In this document: positions 34,901-46,900 of the stretch, one piece after another
Layout of the letters: the number at the start of each line of letters is the position of its first letter
How positions within the stretch are numbered: the first letter of the stretch is position 1
The notes under the pieces: generated by a model
Databases searched by the model: none
The model's input: the letters and a program-made list of their open reading frames with translations, nothing else
What the model was told of the DNA's origin: nothing
Translations under genes and position numbers: made by a program
Source: Piscicola geometra
Taxonomy: Eukaryota; Annelida; Clitellata; Hirudinida; Piscicolidae
Assembly: GCA_943735955.1 (NCBI GenBank)
Contig: OX030955.1
Coordinates: 10,866,147 to 10,930,146 of the forward strand
Reading direction: 5' to 3'
Length of the DNA: 64,000 nucleotides

Positions 34901-37900
34901 ATAGGTACTTTTTCATATTTATTTTATAAAATTTGCTTCTGCTGCAAACGCGTTTAACTTTCAGCCATGATGGTTTCTGTGCGGCGTGTCAAAGCTTGGC
35001 CGAGCGCATCGGATTTTTGTTGCGTCTTGAGTTAAAATAAATGACGCTTTTTACAAAAATGTCATGTTGAGAGAATAGCTACTGCCTGTGAAAGAAACAT
35101 TTTAGGTAATTTCTTCGTCTTTCAGCAAGATGGTGCGCCATCACACCAGCCGCGTCATACAGTTAGCTTGTTAAAGCAAGAAACACCTATTATACTGTAT
35201 ATAGTCTATATTGATTTATCAGAGCGCTACCATCATCTCCCATGATGGACGAATTGGATCAACAGATTTATCAATGCCTACAATCTCTTCCTACTTTTCA
35301 TTTTAGGCAAATATTCATATATCATCTTAGGCAACTATGACCAGGCTACACATCCATGGTTACAACGGGCTAATCACTCACTTACTAAATATACTAATTG
35401 CACATAATGTAACTGTAGTGCATCATCTAATTAATAATAATAAAATAAAAATTACATTTCTTCGGATGTTGAGGGAAAGCAGCAAAACGTTTTAGAATGT
35501 ATTTATTTGTTTTATTTTAAGTTATAGTTTGAAACAGTTAATCATGAAAAAAACTTGAGTGCTCGGTAATGTGTATTAAAGATCTCAAGCCTGCTATACG
35601 GTAAACTCCATGTATAAGGCGCACTATCTATTTTAAATGACATTTTATAGGTAAAAAAAGTGCGCCACAGGGTCATGACTTTATACTTTATTTCTTATGT
35701 TATATGCCGATGAAATTAGCTTAAATGAGTTGTATTCTAATTAATTATCAAAAATGATCTTCCACCACACGAAGTCTTTAAAATAGTATGTGAGGCTTAA
35801 ATAGTAAATCAAAGATTGCGTGTGGTAAAAGACTTTTTTTGAGAATTTAATAGAATAAAACTTGATTTCATTACTTTTGAGCAAATGTTCGTCAAAATAT
35901 AAAACAGGAAATTAATAATTTGACAAAAAGTTTTAAAATCATAACTCGAATTTTTATATATAATAAATTTGAACTTATGGCTTAAACAATAAATTTGTTG
36001 TACAAAGTTATTCATTTTTTAAAAATAGATTATTCATCGATTTATGAACCAGAAAAAAAGAGATCAAAAATGTCATAACCCTATTAAAAGATATTAAAAC
36101 GTATTGAAGATTTTCAAAGCTTTTTTTATTCTTTTTATTTTTCATAAAACAATGTCAAGAGAAGCTATTGTGAATGAAAGAATTCCTTGAGATTTATTTA
36201 CTAAATACTAAAATAATATAATATAAAATATCGAAGAATGTGAATTTTACAGTGTTGATTAATTTACCTTCAAAACGCATTAGCACATGGTAGTGTTTGC
36301 TTCTGAATGCCTTGTACTCGAATAAGCTCTCATCAAATTGGTTACACAAGATGAATTGATTAGATAAGTATGAATCATTCAATTTATTTAAATGTTATTT
36401 AAAAATTAAACATATTTTATATAAAAATAAAATATTTTTGCGAAAAAAAGTTTACAAAATTATTTGTATTCATCTATGAAGCTAAACTTGCTCTCCCTAG
36501 CCCATACAAAACTATTTAACATCTTCAGTGACACTCAAATTGCAGGAGAGGACATAGTTAATAGAGTGATGCCCGCCAGGTCTCCACCACAAGCAATCAA
36601 GGCACAAGAGTGTGGAGAAGCTTGTCAGAAGGAAGTATTCCTGCTGAGAAAACAAGTAGAACAGTTAGAAAAAGAAAGACTATCATTGGAGAACCGGGAG
36701 GATAAGGTTTGAGAAGTTGATTTTTTTTGGAGTTGATAATAAAAAATAAAAATTATTAAACTTTAAATCAAACTTTTAAAATTCCTCTTTCTTGTAAAAA
36801 CCTAATCAATTAGAAAAATGATTTGGACATTGACCAACGCGTGATGAGACTGAACAACGAGAACAAATTATTAACGGAAAAACTAAAAGCTTCAATGGCC
36901 AAGCTTACTGAACTAAACTTTCAGGTATCCTTCAATAGAGTAGGATATGTTTCTATGATTCTTCAATAAATTGAAATAAGCATTAAATAATTATTTTATC
37001 TTTTTTTTATCACTTGTTGAAAAAACAGCATAGTTTCCATTTTTATCTAATCAGAAGTTGTAACAAGAAAAATTACTTTTTTTTCAGATTTCCTTGCTTC
37101 AAAAAGAAAAAAATTATAATGACTCCCATTCAGCAGTTTCACAATACATCAACAGCAATAAAAATATTCCAAATAACAAGCTGTTTAGTGTGGATGATTT
37201 GAATAAAAGAGTGATTGAAATGAGAGGGGTTGTGGATTCTCTGAAAAACGAGGTACTTGAATTGGTGCAGTGCATGCACTCTCAGTTGAAAAAGGTTGGC
37301 AGCTCTATTCAATTTTTAAAAATGAAAACATGTTTACTCTAAACGGATACTTCATTGCTGTTAAGGCTTCTTAAATTACACTTCACTGTATACTTGAAAA
37401 AATTAAGTTACAAATAAAATGTATAATGATTAAAAACAAAGTTTTGTATACTATTGTTTTGTTGAAGCTTTAATATAAATTTTACTTTTTAAAATAAGGT
37501 ATTTTAAAATATTATACACAAGCTTGCAGAGCCGCCTATTTCTTTCTTGGCTCAGCTTCAGAAAATTTTACGGTTCTGGTTCTGCTACTGGCTCGGCTCC
37601 GGTTACCTACAGAAAAGATGTCACACAAAACAATCTTACGAAAACTTTTGCTTGAAATTTTTGTTAAAAATAAGAGCACAACTTATGATAAGCATTGTCT
37701 TCTGATTGGTTAATTACTAGTTTTTTTGTTTTAATAAATTATGTCCCAGTTAAAGATGAGTTACTATAACAGTTATATGAATGAAATTATTTGTGGCATT
37801 TTAAATTTTCAGTTATAATTCATTTATATATTTTAAAATAGGATTTTAATTATTTTTCAAATTATATGTTGTATCTCTGTGCTGCATAATTAAACAATAA

Positions 37901-40900
37901 TTTGTAAAATATTATTTGAATGTTGAACTATTCTGTGTCAACGATTTTTTTAATTAATATAAGCAAAAAATATAAAAAATATTATTTCAAGTATCTACGA
38001 AAAGAATCTTTAAAGCGCATTTTTTTCACAACTTTCCTTTTGAGAGTCAAAGCCGCCAGTTTTTTCCGGCTCTGGCTCCCGCAAAAAGTAGTGACTTCAC
38101 GGCTCCACTAGTCCGGCTCTGCAAACTTGGTTATACACAATTTGTTATGGGATTTTGGATAACTTATTGAGAAGAAAATCACTCTACTTTTTATTAAAGC
38201 AAATTTGTCATTTAAGATGTTTGATTTATTAATCAATACAATAGGGAGAAAATATTTTCCAATTGATCGTGAAAGAGACGCTGAGAAAAAATCTTCATGA
38301 ACAGAGAAATGACATTAAAAATTCCAAAGAATTGTATTTCGAGAAAAGCAATGAGCCACCTTGCAATCAACAAACAACCACTAAAGCCAGACCTCCACCC
38401 ATTCCTTCAAGGACTAAACTTTCAAAACAATCTAACGAACTCTTCAAATCATCATTAACAACCCGTAACAACTCAAACATCTACAACATGACTAAAAAAT
38501 GCAACAATGACCCCCAAATCAACACTTTAAAAGCTATCGGCAATGGAGATAAAAATACTTCATCTAACGACGATTTTGAAATGAAAAGCATGTCTTGTAA
38601 CCTTGACTCAGTCAGCCCAACTGGCTTTGACATAAACTCTGATCAGATTTCATGTTTTCCGCAACATCCTCTTTCCTTGCGGTCGTCTCCGTCTTCCATG
38701 CACTTGCCTGCCTGCATCCTTGACCGAGGAAATCCTGAAGAAATAAAAAACAGCCTACCTAGTACAAACTTTTTATAAAAACTTCAATAGTTTTTTATTC
38801 AAAATGTTGATATGTTTTAGTTTCGAAGATGCTCCTACATATAATTAAACAACTAAACCTATATTTTGTTTTTAATCAAATTACATAATTGACCAGTGGT
38901 ATATATTATCTATCCATTTATCTATTCACTAACTCATCTACTAATTAATCTAAAAGATTCTATTTATCGACTTTTTACTTACTTGTCTTTCCACGAGCTT
39001 ACTCAATCACAAATCCTTACATACATTCTTTTTTCAGGAAACATTAGAGTTCACTGCAGAATAATGTCTTCCCTGGAAGACAAACCATCTGTGGTCACTG
39101 CCTTTGAACACAACAACGGGATACAAGTAAATACTATGAAAACCAATTTCTTGATTAATTTATCAAAATTATTGAATAAAAAAGTATTTTGGGATAGATT
39201 TAGTTTCAAAAACTAATTTTGGAATAGATTTAGTTTCAAAAACCTATTTTGTACAGACAAAAGTTATAGCGAGGTTTTATAATGCACGAAACAGGTGCTT
39301 CATAAAAACCGAGTCAAAAGTTTTCTCTGTGATTCCATCCTAGAACCCACGCAAGAATCGGTCTGAAACTATATCAAAGTGTTTAAACCGTGAAGATGAA
39401 GATTCACCATTACTTTTTGTTTTTAAAAAATTATGGCATATAATTAATTAAATTGAACATCTAAAACGAATAACAAGTTAATTTGAATTCTGGCCAGGTG
39501 ATGAGGGGCATAGAGGCTGCTGTAGTGGCTTCTACACAGGGAATCAACTGCTGCGTCTTCATGTATGGCCAGTCAAAAACAGGGAAAACTTTCACCTTGG
39601 AGGCTAGTTGGCACGTTGAAGCGGATTTGACAGTTTTTAACTATTCTTCAAACGTCTTTTTTTGCTTTATATTTATTTATATTTTTTATCAATCTGTATC
39701 AACATTAGCGTTCAAATCAGTTACGGTTTACCGTGAGAAACAATGTATAAGGCACACCTCGTATTTGATTTCTATAAAAAAATAAGAAAAAACGGTTAAA
39801 AATTTATAAAATTTCAAAAAATGAATTTTAATTCATAGATCTGCTCCAGTGAAAAATTGCAAGTAATAGTATGGAACATGTTATGTATTTTCACCGTTAG
39901 AAGTTTTGTTGAAAATCTAGAAGAGATGACAAGTTTTTTGATGAAATGCATTTTTTCCCATTCATTTTTGAAAGTAAATTAAGAGAGTGTTTGTGTTCAC
40001 TTCCTGACAATGTAGCCAGCACAGCAAAAAAAAGTTTAATTTTGATACAATTTAAATGCATTAACATTTCAAAATGTGTTAATTTTTAAGAATTCGTTAA
40101 AATGTTTAACTGCGTTATAATGTTTAGTGGGCGTTAATTGATTAACGCGTTAATCGAAAGTTAACCTAGATTAAAGCACAGTTCTAGTTAAAATGCGTTG
40201 ATTTGTTATTTTTAGGATTGGTAATGATAGTGATCTCAACTTGTTAAAAACTATTTAGAGTTTTTATTGTGCAATTTGATACATTAATTTTTATGTTTTT
40301 TTTTCAAAATGTATCTCTTCGATTTAAAGATCAGAGACTATAGACTCTGAAGGGTTTTATTTATTTAAAAAATTTATCTCTTTTTCATTATATTAATAGT
40401 AATGTAAGATAAATGTTAAACTATGAGATCAAAATGAACTCATGTTTGATACAAATTTATTAAAAATAGATTGGTTTCAAATAGAGCTTTTCTTCGATAA
40501 AAAATGCACTCCTAGTTAATCGAACGATTGAAAAATTTAATCGAAAGTTAATCTTGTTTTAACGCAATTTTTTCATCCTATTTGACATTAATATAAAAAA
40601 GCATTCAAACATTTTTCTCAAAAATGTGATCTAAACTATTGAAGTTTTATCAAAATTTATTAATTAAAGTAATCGACATTTTAAAAGAATAAAATCAATA
40701 AATTATTAAAAATACAAAATTCCACATCTTATTTGACCCGGGTAGTGAGAGGTAACATATTTAAATCTAATTAGTTTTTTAAGAAGAATTGAAGTTGCTT
40801 GATTTGCTGCTGATTAGCAAAACCAAACCACGAAGGAGCTGCATATTTAAGGTACGAGATGATGAGGGACTCAGTGATGTCAAAGAGTTTGGCACCAAAG

Positions 40901-43900
40901 AGTCCATGTGAACGGATGATTTTTATGGCAAGTAAAATTTGAAAGCATTTTTTGATAATATAATCTATGTGTGGTGAAATGTTGAGAGTGTCAGTGAATG
41001 TGATACCTAAGATAGTGAGTTTGTTATTGCGTTGAATGGATGGATGTATAACTGGTGGTGTGATGTGCTCATGACTATTGTGGACTAAGAGATCAAATGA
41101 TTTTATGATGTTAAGTGAAAGATTGCTGAGCTTAGTCCACTTAGAAAGGGAGTCATGCTCTAATTGGATGGTATGAGTGTTAGATGATGGAATAATGATA
41201 AGTTTGAGTTTTTACTAAATAGGTGATATGGTTGAAATGAAGAGGGGATAATTATGAAAGTAGATAGACCAAGAACTGCACCTTGGACCACGCTAGAGTT
41301 GATGGAAAGGATACTCGAAAGTTGATTCAAATAAATGGTGGAATGTGATTGGTTGCTTAAGAATTAAATGAGAAGGTTGTATAAAGAAGAAGTTTAAGAT
41401 TGGAGACAAGGATCTGGTCATCGAAAGTGTCAAAAGCTCTAGTTTCAAATTTTAGTTTTACATTTATTTTCCTTATTTTTTTCCATTTAATCAGTTATTT
41501 GGTTGCGTGAGTGCCTGGTAACGTTCCTTGCAGATCACAAGCTTGCTATGCAGTAAACTCCATGTATGAGCGCTCTTGAATTTGATGAAAGAGCGCTATA
41601 GAAATTTATTTGATTGATTAAAGGCACACAAGCTTTTCAAAATAAAACTTAATAGTTGAAAAAAAAGTGTGCCTTATACATTGTGTTTTACGGTACATCC
41701 ATAGAAAAATGACTTAACAGGGAAACAAACAAGAAAAGGGGGTGTTACAGATGGCAGTGGAAAGATTATTACAAGACGGACCCGTGATGTGCTCTGTTGC
41801 TGAACTCAAGAATGATGTCTTCAGGTAGACAAGTTTTAAAGTTTTGCTTATTGACTTTTCAATTGTTTTTTTTATTAACAATTTGTATTTTTAAACAGCA
41901 AATCGGATGTTAATACGCGTCAGTGCTATTTGTGAAAAATATAAATTATTCGTATGCTATATATCAGAGGTGCACAACCCGCGGCCCACCGGCCCGTTTG
42001 ATGCGGCCCCCAGACAACTAGTCCATTTTGGCTATTTGCGGCACTAACAAAATTTTAAATCGATGCACCCGCCCATCTCTTTTTTTTATTAGTACTGTTT
42101 GCCGATCTATAATATATAAAAATTGCCAAAACTAAGAAAACTGGCAATTTCGGTGCCAAAACGAAACCGAACCGAATTTTGGTCGGTATCTAGTAATAAT
42201 GATCCCAAATATTTCTCTTTTCGGGTATTTGAGATAGGTTATATTGATATTTTAGGGTTTAATAATTTCAATTTTCAAAAAAAAACGTTATGGGCACCTA
42301 AGTAATTAATTATATTTATTTGTTTATTATTATATTTATTCATTTTTTGTTTATTAAATAATTTATTAATAATATCATTTTTACTATTTAAAAAAAAAGC
42401 ATATTTAAATATACATTTACATTCAAACATATCACTTCTATTAATTCTATTTATTTTTGAACTGTTTTACCACAGAGATGTGTTAAGTGAAGATGGTAAA
42501 GCTGCTCGGTTAGAGATGAAACAAGCTGCAGATGGTAGTATTGACTTAGTTGCTTGGAACAAAGTCCTCATAAATTCTCTCGAAGAATTTTCTAAGGTTT
42601 TTTTCTTCAATTTCTGAAGATGTTATCACATGTATAAATATTTAATTTTTCCATATATTTAATAATTTTTAAAATTTCCATTAAAGGTTCTTAAAAAGAT
42701 GAAACAGTTCCGCAAAGCAAATATGTCTCCATTTTCTCACTTTGTTCACACTTTGTTTGTCAACAACCACCTTCCTGTCCCTGGTCTGGAAACCATTCAT
42801 TAGACACTTGAATAAAACTGTCATATATTTGATAATTCAATAAACTATTTTACTAAATATATACAAAGAATTCTTTTTCAATATTAGAAGATGGACCCCA
42901 AAAAACCGCATATCTCCGTGCTTTCAATCTTTCAGAAGCTAATAGATTCCAATTGGAAAATATATTCTACCTCCAAACAAAAAAGTTTATTTAAGTAATT
43001 TTAACATTAAAAACAATATTATTATAATTAATATAATGAATTTATATATTAAATTAATTAAATGAATAAATAAAAAACGTAGATATACGGTTTGTCGGAG
43101 TCAGTCTTCTAATACTTATCTATCATAAATTACTCTCTCAAAAAGCATTATAAATTCTAAAAATTGAACTGATTCTAGGAAAGTTGGTATTTGTTGACTT
43201 GGCGGCTTCTGAAAGGCTTGAAAAGCACAAGTTAACGAAAAACACATGGAAAGACTATCAGGCGGCCATCAAAACCCTGGTTTGTGTCGGAGATGTTCTG
43301 CAGGCGATCAACTTAAGACAAACGCATGTGCCTCATCGCAGCTCAAGACTCACCCACCTCTTACAAGACTCATTGCGTTTGTTCTTGTCTAATTCATTTG
43401 TTTGACATTTTGAATTTGTCCTATTAAAAAATTTATTTAAAATTTTACTTTAGCAAAATTAATTGGTATAATACTTATGTAAACTTACTTCATCAACCGT
43501 TAATTACAAACCACACGTAATGCATAAGACTTTCCATAAAAAAGTTATAGAACGAATGAAAATAACTAATACGATTAGGGAATGCTTAAATTCGCAGCCG
43601 GAAGAGTTAACGAAGGGTAGTAACAAAACACAAGGCTAAGTTTGCTTAGAAGCCTATGAGCTCAATTATTATTAGACGATCCTAAATCAGTTAAACTTGT
43701 TTTGTAGACCTCGTGATCACTTAAACCAGCGAAACTTTTTGGGTTCCACATGAGTTGTACGTTCGATATGGGCAGCCAGTTCCGGCACTAGCATGATCCA
43801 CTTGCACACGCCGATAATTCTCATGAAATCAGTTGAACCACGGGCATAAGTTTTTTTTCTAATTAGAACCATCATCATTATAATTAGCTAATTTCTTTTT

Positions 43901-46900
43901 TCTACGTCATCTTTTCTCTTGCCATCATTTGCATCATATTTATTTTTGACATCATTCCACTCCACTATACTAACCACTACTTTATACTTTTTGAGCTATC
44001 CCTTGCCTTTCTCTAGCTTCTCCTCTACTATCGTTAAGCGCTCCATAAAATAATACTTCGCAGCTTCTTTTATCTTCTCTAGTTCTCTGCAGGATTGATT
44101 ATTGCGACTTTCTTTACTATGGCTTCCCTGATACTACTTTAGCTCCTCTGAATAAAGTATTTCAATCAATCAATCAATCAAATCAATTTCTATGGCGCTC
44201 TTTCCTCAAATTCAAAAGCGCTCGTAAAGGAATTTGTTAAACAGATATGTCTTCAGATCCTTACGAAAAGTAAATAATGATTAAAAAGTAGTTAAATAAG
44301 GAGGTAATGAGTTCCAAATATATGGACCTGCATAATGTGATGATAAATAAGAGTAAGGCTAACGATTCTAGCTGCATAATTAAAATGGTTTTACTTTCAA
44401 GTAATTTATAATAGAGTGAATTACAATATTCAATTCGAGATAGAGAAAGTGGAGAAACTAACATCTTTAAAGAAGGGTCATCTAAGTAAGGTAATAATTG
44501 TCTAATACGTCTGAGATGAAAATAGCAAGATTTAGTAACAAATAGAATTTGGTTTGGTTAGTTTTAAGTCAAAAATATTTAATTGTGTTGCTCGTCTTTT
44601 TGCTCGTGTTCCTAAATTTTCACATATTTCTCTTTATCTTCTTTCACTACCTCTGAGATCTAGAATAATTTTTTTAATAAGTCTAAATATGTTTAAAATT
44701 TATAACTGTACTGCCCTAATTTATTTTTAAAATCTGATTAAACAACCCCCTAAATCTGGTCCAAGATCTTTGACCTTTAAGCGTTTTTTTCGTTTTTCAG
44801 TTGAACACTCTTTTGCTAAACGTTCTTTTTCTTACTGGGGTCCTTTTTATGGAATTCTTTACCCTCTTCTCTAACTTCAACTAAATGACTCATAGCTTTA
44901 CGTCGTGGCCTGAAGACGTATTTGTTCAAAACTTGATGGTTGAGCACTTTTGTTAGCTTTGTAATGAGCGCTATACAAATATTAAGTGATTGATTGATTG
45001 ATTATTTTCGTCATCAGCTTAATCATCTCTTTCAAAGTTCTTTCAGAAAACGAGTTTACACTATAATTGTCATCATTACCAAAAGTATTGCCGTCATTTC
45101 ATCGATCTCTCTCATCATCTGAAGTATCGTTCTTGTCAACCACAAAACATCATCATCATCATCAATTCCATAGTCATCGACTTCGTCATCTCCATCCTGC
45201 ATGTTCATGAGTGACTTGATGTCGAAAAGATTTATCCTTGTTGCCAAGCTCGATTATTTCCTTGCAAATCGACGTCTTTTCTTCTCCAGTGCGCTTTTTC
45301 CTAAATGCTTTTCCGGAAGGTCCGAAAACAGCTTCGAGTTGCTCTTGGCTGGCCACCTTCAACCGTTGCATCTCTTGATCTGAATACATGTTCTGTACCT
45401 CAATCTGTATATCAATCAACCCGTTCATTTGTCCATCGATTTATCCAATATCTTTAGCATTCTCACTTCTAATTGTAGCGCTTAAACTTGAACATACTCT
45501 TCCATTCGTTGCAGCTATTTTTTATACTCGAGCGAAACTTTGCTATTAATTCCTCCAATTTCATTTCTACCTAAAAATTGTTATACGTCTGGGTCCTTTT
45601 CTTTTCTCACCAGCTACTGTCTCAGCCTTTCCAAAAAGTTCTATTTTTCCTTTTATTGGCAGGCAGTATTCCTCCAATTCGTCTTTTAGCTCCTTCGCCT
45701 TCAACACTTCCAACTTCCAACAACAGTATTGTAAACTTACTTTGTCAATAGTTTATTACGAATAATAAGGTCAAAGACTTTTCATAAACTGGTTATAAAA
45801 CAAATGGAAATAACTAATACGAGAAAGGAAAGCCAAAAATTGCAGCAGAAATAGTTAACGTAGGGAATTAACAAAACACAAGGCTAAATTTTCCACGAGG
45901 CCTAGGAGCTCAATTAGTACCCGGCGTGCCCAAAACACTTCAACGCGTGCTTTTATGGCGATCACGTGAACCAATGCTCCATTAAAAACAATATTATAAA
46001 TGTCTTCTTTCTTCTCCATCCAGAAGCTGATAGTGTGGCAGAGCTTGTGGTGCACATCAGTGGGAACGAAGATAACGCCTCAGAAACCACGGCAACTCTG
46101 ATGTTTGCGCAGCGGATCAGAGCAGTCGGTGCCTTTTCCAAACCCTCTTCCAACAAAAACACTTCCATGGCTCCAAAGCCCGACGTTCTGAACACAACCA
46201 TCAGACCCAGAAGACCTTCTGTAGGTGTGGGTCTCAAGCCCACATCTCCCATTTCTCTGTCTTCTCTTGACGCAAAGGTTCTCACCCGTAGAAGCTCCAT
46301 CAGCTCTGATAAGGGCTCTGTTAAGCACTTCATGCTTCCTAAATTTTCTTCTACAAAAGACAGGGTTTGAATTTATGTTTTTAATATTTATGTCTTTGAT
46401 AAGCAAAAGCATATAATTTGAGGATGATTTTCACCGCCTAGAAGTTCTATTGCAAATCTTCTAGAAATTAGGAGTTTTTTGATGAAATGCAACTTCAAAA
46501 ACAAAAGATATCTAAAAATAATGCCTATTTATAATGCGCCAAGGCACGCAACTGAGACGCCACTCACACGACATGAGTCGTGAAACCCCGCATTATATAC
46601 ACTAGGCATAAGATAGCTCACGGTTGGCTGAACAGGGATTTGAGCTGTCGACCTTTAAGTTGCAGATCCAACGACTTTACCATCTAAGCCAACTCGCTCT
46701 CCAAATACCTTTTCAACGAAATGTATTCAACTATTTTCTTTCGCGACAAACAATAAAATAAGTTTATGAAAAGTTTAATTCCGAAGAATTTAGTTGACTA
46801 CATTAATTTTTTTAACGGCGTTAAACATTTTATTAACGCGTTAAACCAAAGTTAACTTAGTTAATTCAACTCTAATTATTAGTATTTGTCCTCAAAATCA

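Larger units (their letters stand above)
43484..45925. repeat. 2.4-kb segment bounded by about 190-bp direct repeats
   Basis: 43484-43672 and 45730-45917 match in the same orientation: TGTAAACTTACTT, AACTAATACGA, AACAAAACACAAGGCTAA and GAGCTCAATTA in order. Both start TG and could end CA, as LTRs do, but no primer-binding site, polypurine tract or clean target duplication was found. Minus-strand coiled-coil-like coding remnants lie inside (44090-43900 and 45730-45056), together with two LINE 3' fragments. Confidence 0.5.

Noticed and set aside
39603..39785. Continuation of the P-loop frame to 39785 as coding
   Set aside because: It lacks kinesin similarity after TLE and contains a MITE family H end. 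It is treated as intron.
45855..46412. Minus-strand frames opposite kinesin exon 13
   Set aside because: They are antisense to a well-supported kinesin exon and have no domain.
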